Below, piece after piece: positions 13,560 to 26,259 of a DNA stretch of 64,000 bases. The notes beneath the pieces are model-generated. The model was given only the letters and a program-made list of their open reading frames with translations. It did no database searches and was not told the origin of the DNA. Numbering within the stretch: the stretch's first letter is position 1; each line of letters starts with the position of its first letter. The translations under genes were made by a program, and so were the position numbers. Origin of the DNA: Gavia stellata (taxonomy: Eukaryota > Chordata > Aves > Gaviiformes > Gaviidae); NCBI RefSeq assembly GCF_030936135.1, contig NC_082597.1, positions 45,081,095-45,145,094 of the forward strand, read 5' to 3'.

Positions 13560-14812
13560 TTCACCAGCAGCTTAAAACTTCCCAAAAACACTCAGCAAGT
13601 TCACTGCTAATTGAACCCAGCATCAGGACATAATCATAGTACTGAACAGTTGGAATTCTGGAAAATAGTTTATGTGAAGTGTTACAAAATTCCTGGAACC
13701 ATGGAAATGTCAAATTTGAGATGCTTGACTGAAAAAGCTCCCCAATGAAAGGTGATAATCTGAGCATCCGCAGACTCTTTGTTGTTTATAAACTATTGCT
13801 GCTGCCTGTGTAAAATCAAATTCTGCAAAAACACATCCTCTATCTGGAAAGACAGCTAAATATAAGCAGCCACGAGGCATTGATGCTGCTTGAGCGTGCT
13901 CACACACTACCTTTCAGCTTGTATAATGAATGATACAGTTCGTAAAGATGGTGCCAGTTGTGTGATCACCTTAATAAACCCTTGTTCAATGAAATACTCA
14001 GGCCTAGCATCAGCTAACTCAAGACAAAAGGTGTATATATACCACGTCTTTCTGCAAATTTACATGATTTTTGGATCCAAATGGAGCAACACGGATGATC
14101 CAGAACCTTCAGAGGGATCTCTTGTCCAAAAGCAATTTCAATTAATTAGTTATTAATTAGTTGGCAATCTTTCTTGGCCATTATTCACTAATGACACTGA
14201 TATCTTGGATGCTGATTCCTAATTCTCTTGTAACAATGAAAAATTATATCCTTGGAAAGAACTGTAGAAAAAGTTTTTCTATGGTTTTTCATAATGTCAG
14301 TTTCTTTACCATAATGACCTTGAAGGTTAGTAGATCGTGCAGGATGGACTTTGCAGCTTGAAAAATGCAAAAAAAAAAGGTTGACTCTTCATGGGCAATC
14401 AGCATCAGATATACAATTTCTGGTTTACCCATGTCACTGCTAGTGATCATTCTTGTAAACATTTCAGAGCCTTTATATTCTTCATTGTGTACCTTCCAAA
14501 TATGACAAAGCTTCTTTATCCTATTGTTAAATACTAGTTTGATGCTTGCAGATGAGAATCTTTGTTAGGTGATTCTGTTTCATAGAGTTGAGTGGGCTCA
14601 AATGACTTTGTAGGAACACCACCCAGAATCTTAAAATTAATACAAAAAACACTGATGCTGTCCTCCATAGCCAAAGCAGAAATTTGCATGATTTTGTATC
14701 GTCCAGTGAACGGTGATGCGGTTGGGCTTTCAGTGTTTGCACCAATGACTTTATCAGTGACGGTCATTTTCCTGATTATGATGACCAGTTCAGTTTGATT
14801 ACTTCTTTTCCT
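13560..14812 (-). pseudogene. Unidentified degenerate coding-like block, possible processed pseudogene
   Basis: Reading the minus strand from about 14,812 down to 13,560, protein-like segments follow each other in shifting frames. They are an open stretch of over 80 codons including SPFTGRYKIMQISALAMED and SVFCINFKILGGVPTK, then KKLCHIWKVHNEEYKGSEMF, then RELGISIQDISVISE, then LELADARPEYFIEQGFIKV and finally EFCNTSHKLFSRIPTVQYYD. The frame changes and stops between segments suggest an old intronless copy of a real gene. I do not recognise the family, no poly(A) tail was found, and chance open frames cannot be excluded. Confidence 0.3.
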
Positions 14813-17800
14813 GTACTAGTTTCCAGACTGGTATTCAGGTTCTGTCTTGTGTATGTTTTATTTAATTCAACAGAACCTGATTCCTCAAAGCAAGACATGG
14901 TTTACTGACAACAGCAATGTGGATGCAAAATTAAATCAATTTGCAATTAGACTTTTACCCTGAAGACTGCCTCCCTGCTGTAAGCACAACGGCTCTCATT
15001 ACCTTGGCTTTTGAATTTGCAACTTGCTAATTAACATGGCTGCAAGTAACCAATTCTGAAGGAAAAGAAAGGTAAGGTGCAGCTGTATGAACTGATAAAT
15101 GCCATGCTCTGAACTCATCTGGTTTTAACTCCTGCATTTTCATGTATCACCCAGCTTCAGAAATCACCTGCATACATTGCTGAAAAGCTACCACTGTTCC
15201 ATTATTGCTGTCCCAAGCTGAAGGCAGTAGTTCCAATACAAAGGTTTTACAATGAGTTGTAGTCTCATAAAATGACATTTATAATCTATAATTAGTCACC
15301 TCATTTAAACACTGAGCTTTTTAGAAGTCCAAAGCACTCAGCAGCTCTCATTGAACGGAATGTGACTAGGCTAATATGTATGGACCTATCAAAATAAAAT
15401 TAATTGGTTATTTGTCATTTGGAGTTTATGTAGGAACTTCCGGTGCACAATTACTTCTGTCTGTTCTATTTTTCAGTTAATATATAGTAATCAATAATAA
15501 TTCAAAGTAATAATTGTAATCCTTAGCTCTTCCACCCAAACATTTCTATTAGCTCGCTGTAATACACAAATGTTGTTTAAAAATAATGACACTGCAAGTC
15601 AACAGATTCTGTTATAAGCCAGCTGTTTCACACTTCACAACAAAAATATCTTCTCACTATTTTCTCTAAGTCTGAACATAGCTATATGTTGTTCAGTTAC
15701 CAGTTTCAGAACGCAGATTTAAGATTGCCTTTCCAGGGATTCTTTAATCAGAATAGATGGTGTTTCTTTCTTCTAAACTTTTCCTCAGTGCTTAATTATC
15801 AAATCATTTCCCCAAAAAACATAATTAGTACACTTTCTCCAAGAATCTAAGCACTTACATCAATTCAATTGAAGCCTTGTTTTTGATGATTTTTGCAGGC
15901 AGAGAGAGCATCTGGCAATCTTTTAGTCTATGCAGTTTCTCTGAAATGTTCTCCAGAGTGGTCTGGTGAAAGATGAAATACAGGCATTTTCTGAGCATGG
16001 TTTTGTGAAGTCTTACTAAACTGAGAAGGGTAAGACCCATTTTGTCATGCAGAGTTTCTGAATACTCTCCCCTTTTCATTCCTGTCTTGTGTCCTATGTG
16101 CCAGATGAACTGCACAGGGAAGGAAGAGTGTCAGCTCAGCCAAGGTTCTTACCATATCTTGAGAAATTTCATGTTCTCTTTTATGATGACCATAAGACTC
16201 CTTTGTACTTCTGGAACATCACAAGGGTGTTTTAACATGGTACAGAACTAGCGGTCAGAGCCATTTACTTACTTCAAAAATCTTGAACAACAAATTTGCA
16301 GATTTTCTTTGTGCCACATACCCATGGCATGTTCAAGAGACCATGTTAGAAATCTAGATCCCAGTGTACTTTAAAGAACACATTTTTGAGCCTTCAGGAA
16401 TCTCAAAGCAAGTGAAAACTTAGTATATAAACATGCAGAAGTTATTAAGCAAAACTATGTGAAATGAACAGAGCAGAGAGGTGAAGGAGTACAAGATGGA
16501 CTGCTGTATTTCTTGCACTGACAGATCACAGGTAACCAACCTTGTTTACAAGCATGTACCTTAAATGACACACAGACGAGTAACAGAATGACTTTCACAG
16601 CCTAAAACAGTTTTGCAGCTGTGCAAGAGGTTCTGATAACAACAGGATACAATATATGTTGGATTCAAGGTCATTATTGCTGTTTAATACAGAGCGAATT
16701 TCTTTCCGGAAGCCTTTCTCTCAATGGCTTCTATTTTCCAAAAGCATCAGCTATTATCCTTTTAAAAGCTCATGTAGATAAGATACCTGGGGATTCTGTA
16801 TTAACATTTTCTCTAGTCCCACATGCATTATACAGAATTTATTTTTTAAGTTTGAAGGTGATACAGGCTATCATGTTTGAGGGCTCACACCACTGTAACT
16901 GAAGGGATAAGGAAGAAACTTCTCTGTTGAAACCTCTTCAAAGCATCCTGTATCTTCCACTGAAGCCTCTGATATTGGCCTTTCTCAGAAAATACAGATG
17001 ACAGATTTGGTGGACAGCAGTGTGACAAATAATTTCTGGCACCTTGAGCACTCCATCCCTATATTTGGTGGGAGATAAAACTTTAAGGACTTTTGAAGTA
17101 TTTTCCAGGTGGACAACTGACTAGGTTATCACCAGGAAGGGATAGAAGTACATTTGTCTTTCAACTACTAGAAAAAGACAGCCGATGCAGGAGACTGTAA
17201 GTGATGCCAAAAGGCCCCAAAATACACCAACTAGTGTACCAGCCCAAACCAAGTGGAGATGGTAAGAAGTTAGAATGAATAACGAAAAAGCTTGAAAATC
17301 AGTGTATTCTTAAGGGATAAAGAAAGGTAGATCTGTGAAAACATTTTTTTCTTGCTACAACACAGAAAGAGAGGGAGATAATAGGAAATTTTGGGGTTTT
17401 TTGCATTAAAACCCAGTGAAGCACAAGGATTATGGATATACAGCAATCAAAAGACTTGTGGAAAGCTACACAGAGAAAGGAATCTGACTGATGCTTGGAA
17501 AGGGAATGGTCACATATCGGACTACCCAAAGTACATGTTGTGAACATTACATTCAAATCAGTCAGGAACATATTTATGGAAATCAAGATGGTGCATACAT
17601 GCTTTTCAAAGCTGAGACTGACTCAGCAAAGCCAATCATTGTACCTAAAGAAGAACTTGGAGGAGAACATTTAGGACATAGCAATTATCTCCGCTAAAGC
17701 AGAAAATGTGACAGGATAACAAAAACAACATTCTCTATTTACCATATGCTGTAAAAGATTGATGGCATGTCCCCCAAAGGATCTCAAGCAAGTCATAACA

Positions 17801-20800
17801 AAATACACAACACAAGCTTTATTTATTCAATTAAGAGCAATGTAGGATGTGGAAAGCAAGAGGTAACGATGACACATGGAGAACAAAACCTTGAAGTATA
17901 AATGATGTAAAATGTACAAAGTACAAATCACGGTGAAAGCAACACTTCTTCAAAATTATCAGCTAAACTGATTGTCCACAAAGGCAGAAGATAACTGAAA
18001 ATCTAATGAACAAATTCTGAAATTATAAGCAACAGAGGAAATATATAAAGACTCATGAGGAACAGGGAATTCTATAGGGCTGTGACATGATTGCATTACT
18101 TCCAGTATTGTAGTTACATTTTGGCAACAGCGATATCTCAAGAGATTCCCATTTCAGTTGTTTCTGCATTTTAAATCCACATGTGCATGGAATAATTGAG
18201 GACTGAATTAATGCAGCACCAGGAAATAAGTCAAGACCAAGTAATGCCTACAGGTTATTAACTTTATTTTAATCATCTAATGCTACCTATCTATAATCAA
18301 ATGGCTCATTAAACTGGCATGTCTGCATGTCAGAGAGCTTACACCAGGAAACTAAAAGAATATTTGGCAATGGATGATGAAACAGTTGAATACAATTTAT
18401 GTATAAAAAGTGATCATTCCACATAATCATTTCACGGTTTTGTGATGTGCTGTTTTAAACAATCCCTATGTTATTGCTGAGGAGGGTGTTGTCTACATCC
18501 ATTACCTACACTGTATCTTCACAGCTTCCATTTCCAAGCCACTATCATCCCAGTTTTCCATGTAGATCCATGGCTCTGCAAAACCTCGTTGTGAGCCCCA
18601 GAAAAGCAAGCTGTCATTTTTCTACAGTCTGAGCACTAAGCTCTCTTCCTGTCCATAGACTACAGGGATGTCATTAGCCTGAGTGTTGGATGCAGAAACT
18701 AACTCTACACACACCCTTTCCTTCCTTTCACTTGCAGAATTAAAATGAATATTTATTTTAATTAGTAGTGGCAGCGATGGTTTAACTATTGCCCTTCCGA
18801 CTGACATTACGTTTAGATGTCACAGTCATGTTCTGAAACTACATAGTGTGAAAATGCACTCTACGCTTCCAACAGTTTATACTGTAAACAGGCAAATAAG
18901 TATATGACTTACATATAATTACAAAAAATGTGATGGCAAAAATATGATCGTACAGCACGTGATGTGTCTTGTACTTGTGTGACATTTCATGTCCCTCATT
19001 TTTTGCCTAATCACAAGTAGAAGACATCTGTCATTATTACTACCTTTCTTCCTGCAAGGAATGCCGGCTTGTGGACAGACCATGGAAAATGCTTGTCCCA
19101 GCCAGCAACAGCACAACGGGCCTCTGGTTTCTGATTGGCACTCCCTCCTCCCCAGGAAAACGTCTTGTAGTAAAATAAATGTGTTTGTGCAGTGGTGACT
19201 ATTTGTCACTGTAGACCCTGACACAGGCATTAAAGCATCTGCCATTTAGAACTGTGTCTCATAACTGCCCTACATGAGAGCTGTAATGAAATCCTACCTT
19301 ACCATATTGAACTAGAGAAGTCTGTTTAGTTAGCAAGGTTGCACCTCTCAGATACTAACAGGACTGTAACTGATATGAACACTAAAGTCCATATCCAATC
19401 AAAGGAAAACAGCAATAATTTGGAACAGCTATACACCCAAGGCCTCTGTGAATAAGAATTTTTAAATCTTCCCCTACAAAGACAGTAAAATTATACAAAG
19501 TTGTCTTTTACAGGTTTCTACTTTTCTGGCTTCGCAGCTCCAGAGCGTGTACTATACCATTCACTACTCCACTTGCCAAACTTGCATTTGAAGGATGGTT
19601 GCTCCCACATGCTTTCAAATTCTCTGAAATGGCACATACTTATACACAAGCACTGGCACGCACCGTGCACACACTTCCTCTAGTCAGTTCCTAAATCTCC
19701 AGTGAGAGTGCATGTGACAATGTGGATATGCAAATACCATTTCCTTGAACAAGCAGAATTTGAATAGGGTCAAGTAAACAACAGAGTCTAGGTAAGCAAA
19801 AGTCAGCTGATAGTCTAACAACAGATATAAATGAAAATCAAGAATTAAAGCTGGTCTGTGTTACCCCTGCAGATCTCTGTGAAATTCAGACATTTTAAGG
19901 CAAGAAGAGATAATGAAGTTCAGCTAAGAAGTGGTCTTACATACCACAAGCCATGAAGTTCCATATGCTCTGTTGCTTCCATGAAAGTCAGTAAAGTTCT
20001 TTTGCTTAAATTTCCCATAGGTCACTGTCAGCTTAAGAAGTGCTGGTCCCCCATAGAGTCTCTGCTGCCCAGACTTGGAGAAAACTCATGGAAAATCTCT
20101 AATCTCTGTTCACCAGTCATTTCTGTAGTAAGTTGTAGGTTCAGGGATAGATACATTGTTCTTTACCAGATTACCTATCTTTTGTGCCCCAACTTTCCCC
20201 TAACAGTTTCCACATCGCTCAGCCATTTCAAACATCTTTAAAAAGTCAAGATATCTCAGTCCTTCCCATCTGCTTAAAACTTCCTTCTGAAGGGAAAGGA
20301 GAGATGAAGTGTCTCATCCTCCTTAGCTTTTGCAATCCTTGACATAATATACTACTTCAGCAGCAAATCTCATAGTGCAGCAAGATATCAAGATTTTCTC
20401 TAGTTCTTCTCAATGAACTGTGACTATCAATACATTAGCAGATCCGGAGCAGATCTGTAGAAACCGGCTGTGCTGAAGACCTAGCATCCACTTGGCATTT
20501 CAGGGTACATTCCAGCTGAACCCCGATGACACATTCTGAGAGCACCCTGTAACAAGTATCAAAAGTGCAGTAAGTGGGGGCTATTCAGAGATTTTCTCCA
20601 CACGGGCATTCCTGCAGATTAAAATGAGAATGTAAGCACATCCTGGGTGAGTATTTGAGTGCACCTCTTGACATATCAGGAGGAATGGCAGACAATGAAC
20701 CTCTAATAGCTTAGACTGGTGTCCTAACTATGTGACATACAGGTTACAAGTTACAACAAAACATGGACATTAACACATATCCCCAGACACGCCACCTACC

Positions 20801-23159
20801 CTTACCCAAATACACTACAAAACGCAGATGAGAAAGTCTTCTGTGTGAATTGGAATTGACAGAGAACAGGATAGGAGGAAGAGCCTAGACTTTTTCTTTA
20901 GCAAAGAGGTACTCTAAGTGGTTGCCTTGAGACTATAACGAGGAAAGTGTATCATTTTTTTTCTGTTGAGAAATTACATGAAAAATGCTAAAATTTTAAA
21001 AGATGTTATTTTTCGTGTGAAAAAAATGACGTTAGCAATATCAGTAGATGATATCAAGCCAAATGTTAGAGGCATTTCAGAAACTTGGTGAAACGCAAGT
21101 GCCCTTTCAGAATGCCACACAGGAGTGGATATGCATTGATCCCCACTGATTACTAATGCCACTGCAAAGAAGTGTCAAAGAGATCAAAGATTAAAAACAC
21201 CCAATGCTTGTGGCTGGAAGAATCTTGAGGAGAGTGAAGGAGAAAAAGGAGGTATTTAGAGTGGTATGCAGTGCTATGTGGGTCCTAGATGACAAAATAT
21301 TTCTCTATAATTCTGAACTTCTGCTTAAACTATAAGGTATCAAGAGTGACCTGGGCAGTTTGAGGCTCATTATTCAACCACAATTTTTCCAAAAAGCTTA
21401 TGTGGAAAAGTGAATTCGGAGGGATCAAAGTTCTGGGGAGAGCTATGACTTAAAATGCAGTGCATCTTTCTTGGATTTGGGTCATCCTGACCCATTACTG
21501 AATTTACCACTCACTAACTACTGAAATACTTCTTTGGTAGGATAACAGACCTTGTAGACCAATAAAATACAGTACATCTTATATTTTACTTGTGTAAATA
21601 TACTGAAAGTAAATTTTCAGTAGAGTACCACAGTATTCTGGTGGAAGCGGTAACAACTGAATAAAGAGCTGGCTTCACAGACTGAGAGTGAGTTTTTCTG
21701 TAAGGGGCTATCAAGCCGACTGAAGTTACAAGTGGAGTTCAGCAGTGATCCTCCTTCCAATTCCATGTCCAGTTGTTCTTATTCACGTGCTTTTACTTCC
21801 TCTTATGTCTTTGTGCTTATATCTAACGTGATCTGGAATGCAAGGCATGAAGAGAAAAAAGACCAGCATCAACTTTTGAATCCTCCACTTGATCCACTTT
21901 TGTAATGGAGAACATCACCGAGGACATTTTGTTCAAATACGCTAGGGTTGTTTGCTAGCTGTGTTATGTTCACCAAGGAGCTGGAATGGGAGTTGTGGTG
22001 TGATGGCTACAGCAAAATTCAAGTTGCTTATGTGATGGGGAAATTGGCCGACTTCATGCAAATTAAAATTCAGTTACAGCTGATAGAAGTTTTGCTTGAT
22101 AAAGGGCTAACTATGCTGTGCCCACATTACTGTGAGGAACCAAATCTGTTTACTCTAGCACTAAGTGCTGGAAAGAAAGAACTTTTTGTTTCCTGTTTAA
22201 AAAAAAAAAAATCTGTTGACAGCAGAAGGAGCGTCTGGCTCCTAAACTTCCAGTTTCCCAACTCCCTAAGTCCAGTTAAAACTCCTGAAAGGAGAACAAC
22301 AATTTGGTAATGATATTTCTCCCTTAAACTAAGTTTTCATTTGTGTGCCTTACCAGTGGATTGATCTCATCTCTGTCTTGCTCCAAACATTCCCAGAGCA
22401 GTAGTGAAGAAACTAAAGATTAAAAGAAAAAATGACTGTAGTAAATGTGAAAATGTTTTAAATAGTCAGTAGACTTACGATTTTTCTTTTTTATTATTAC
22501 TACCACCACTAATTGTATGGGACAAACATCCTTGTGGGACTCCAAAGCATGTAATGCCAAGGGGTGGCTCCTCCCTGGATAGTCAGCAAATTAAATGAAA
22601 AACAGAAGGGATGAGTAAAGGTCAACATTATATCCCTTTTTAAAGGTAGAAAATTAAATCACAGGGAAATTAAGTGACTGGTCAAAGGTCAAACAGAAAG
22701 CAAGTTGCAGGGCATGGAAACTGAGAAACTGTGTCTTATGTTCAGCTCCTTAACTGCAAGACTACCCTTTCTTTAATCTGAAAAGGAAAAAAACCCTCAG
22801 TGCTGGAATATTAATATCAAAATTAGTTTCGCTGAGAACAGTCTGAATTTCTCTGTCTCATCCAAAACTGGATATTGTTCTGCCTCATTAAAGCAGACAT
22901 GAGATCCATTCCAACAACACTCATTTGGTCAAAACAAAATCACAACTACTCTTTAAAGTTTTTGTACTCCGAAAAGTTGGTTTGCAATCAGTTTTGGAGA
23001 AACAGTCAAGTCAATGATGAATTTCATTGTAGCTCTTGAGAAATGAACAAAAATGCCAGAATTCCCTTCAGAAAGAATGAAGTTAGAAGCTACATTTGAA
23101 AGATATTGTGGTATTCCAGGGGCTTCATCCACTCTTCATATATTATTGTGAATTTCTAT

Positions 23160-23310
23160 GAAAAAGCATACATTTATATGTGTGTATACACATGTATACA
23201 CACACAGAAATATACTTACTTATCCACGTAAATCTACACATATATATGTGTGTGTCTATAGATATGGACACATATATATGCATATACACATATATATATT
23301 TTTACATAAG
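23160..23310. repeat. Alternating purine-pyrimidine (TG/TA/CA) tract
   Basis: A run of tgtgtatacacatgtatacacacac followed by further TATATG/CACATA blocks about 1.1 kb upstream of the MYF6 TATA box. This is simple-sequence DNA of the kind that can adopt a Z-like or cruciform structure. Confidence 0.8.
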
Positions 23311-23899
23311 CAGAGAGAAATTACATGTGATTTAAGGGACACAAGGCAATCCAGGGAAAGAGGCAAACAGGCCATTTTCCCATACCTTCTCTTTCTTGAT
23401 GTAAGAGAAGCCTAGACATGATGTGACATTAGAGTATACGCTAACAGAGTGATCACAAGCTCCATTTCTGTCTCAGGGGCTCGGAAGCTCTATATACCTT
23501 ACCAGGCCAAAGGGATTAAACTGCAGTTACACCAGATGCCTGTGCTTTGCTTGCCCTGAACACCGTCAAGGACAGGGGCTGTCCGGAGAGCCCCATCAGA
23601 CTGTAACCTAGTCACCTGGAATCACTCCTGTCACCTCATGGGCAACGTGGGAAAGTTCAGATTAAAAGACTAAGCCAAGGTGCAATAACCGTGGGTGCTT
23701 CAGCACTGCAGGAAGGCTCTGCCTTGGCAACCTTCCCCCTGTGTGTGAAGGAACAGTGAGCTTGGCTCCTAACCTTGGGCTGGCCCGAGTGGCTTGGGTC
23801 ACAGGAATGGCATGCTTTAAGGAAGGAGGGGGCGGGGGAAATAGCAGGGGCTTCTTCTGAAAATATTAACCCCGTGTATTTGGAGAGCGATGGCTGCCT

Positions 23900-25704
<1,805 letters not shown>

Positions 25705-25946
25705 ATCCGGTTGCTCTGGTAGTATATTTAACGGAGATGGAGCCCCCACCCCCTTCCCTCTAAACTAAGTAATGAAGCAAATTAACACAGTGGAAAGCCC
25801 AGGCAGGGGCCTTGTTAAGGTCGAGTCAAGGTACACCTACCCCAAAGAAAATGGCTCTCACTGACTCGAGCCAAACAGACTTCCCCCCTTTTTCTTTTCT
25901 CCTTTTTTTCCCCCCGAGTTTTGTTTTCTTTAAATTGTGTTGCATA

Positions 25947-25955
25947 GACCACCCG
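25947..25955 (+). promoter_or_regulatory. Candidate GLI site in the MYF6 3' UTR
   Basis: GACCACCCG matches the GLI consensus GACCACCCA at eight of nine positions. It is about 6.3 kb upstream of the MYF5 start region. In mouse the MYF5 early epaxial enhancer lies about 6.6 kb upstream of Myf5, close to the 3' end of Mrf4, and depends on a Gli site. The position is suggestive, but a 9-mer alone is weak evidence. Confidence 0.35.
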
Positions 25956-26230
25956 TCCTTTTCTTCTTCTTTTTTTTTTTTTTTTAAATTTAAGATTCTT
26001 ACCTGTGTACCGGTGATCCGCTTTGGCTGAGACTCACCGGAAAGTTCATTCCTGTCTGAGTGAAGCTGTTGGTTGCATTTCGTGTTAGTCGTATTTAAAG
26101 AGTTCCCACCTCGTTTCGTTCCTGTAAATAATTTTAGTACTGTCTTTTCTTTTGTAAACATAACAAATATATATTTAAATGGTGGAATGTGATATTGTAT
26201 ATAAGAACAGACGGATTTCTTGCATTGTAA

Positions 26231-26236
26231 AATAAA
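26231..26236 (+). terminator. MYF6 polyadenylation signal
   Basis: AATAAA lies 527 bases after the MYF6 stop, following an AT-rich 3' UTR (25,705 to about 26,255), and is followed by a TG/T-rich stretch (ctctttgtgttacagtgttt) of the kind found downstream of cleavage sites. It is the first clear hexamer after the stop. Confidence 0.8.
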
Positions 26237-26259
26237 GCTCTTTGTGTTACAGTGTTTCC

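Larger units (their letters stand above)
12823..23849. other. Intergenic DNA upstream of MYF6
   Basis: About 11 kb without a supported gene. Apart from the coding-like block at 13.56-14.81 kb and the dinucleotide-rich tract at 23.16-23.31 kb (listed separately), I see AT-rich single-copy-looking DNA. A segment at about 15,260-15,610 is rich in TAAT/ATTA homeodomain cores. In mammals, enhancers of the MRF4/MYF5 locus lie scattered through the equivalent upstream interval, so regulatory elements are expected, but none can be proved from sequence alone. Confidence 0.5.

Noticed and set aside
21948-22310. 120-aa ORF upstream of MYF6
   Set aside because: No family resemblance, no splice context, and a poly-A-encoded Lys run. 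Consistent with chance.
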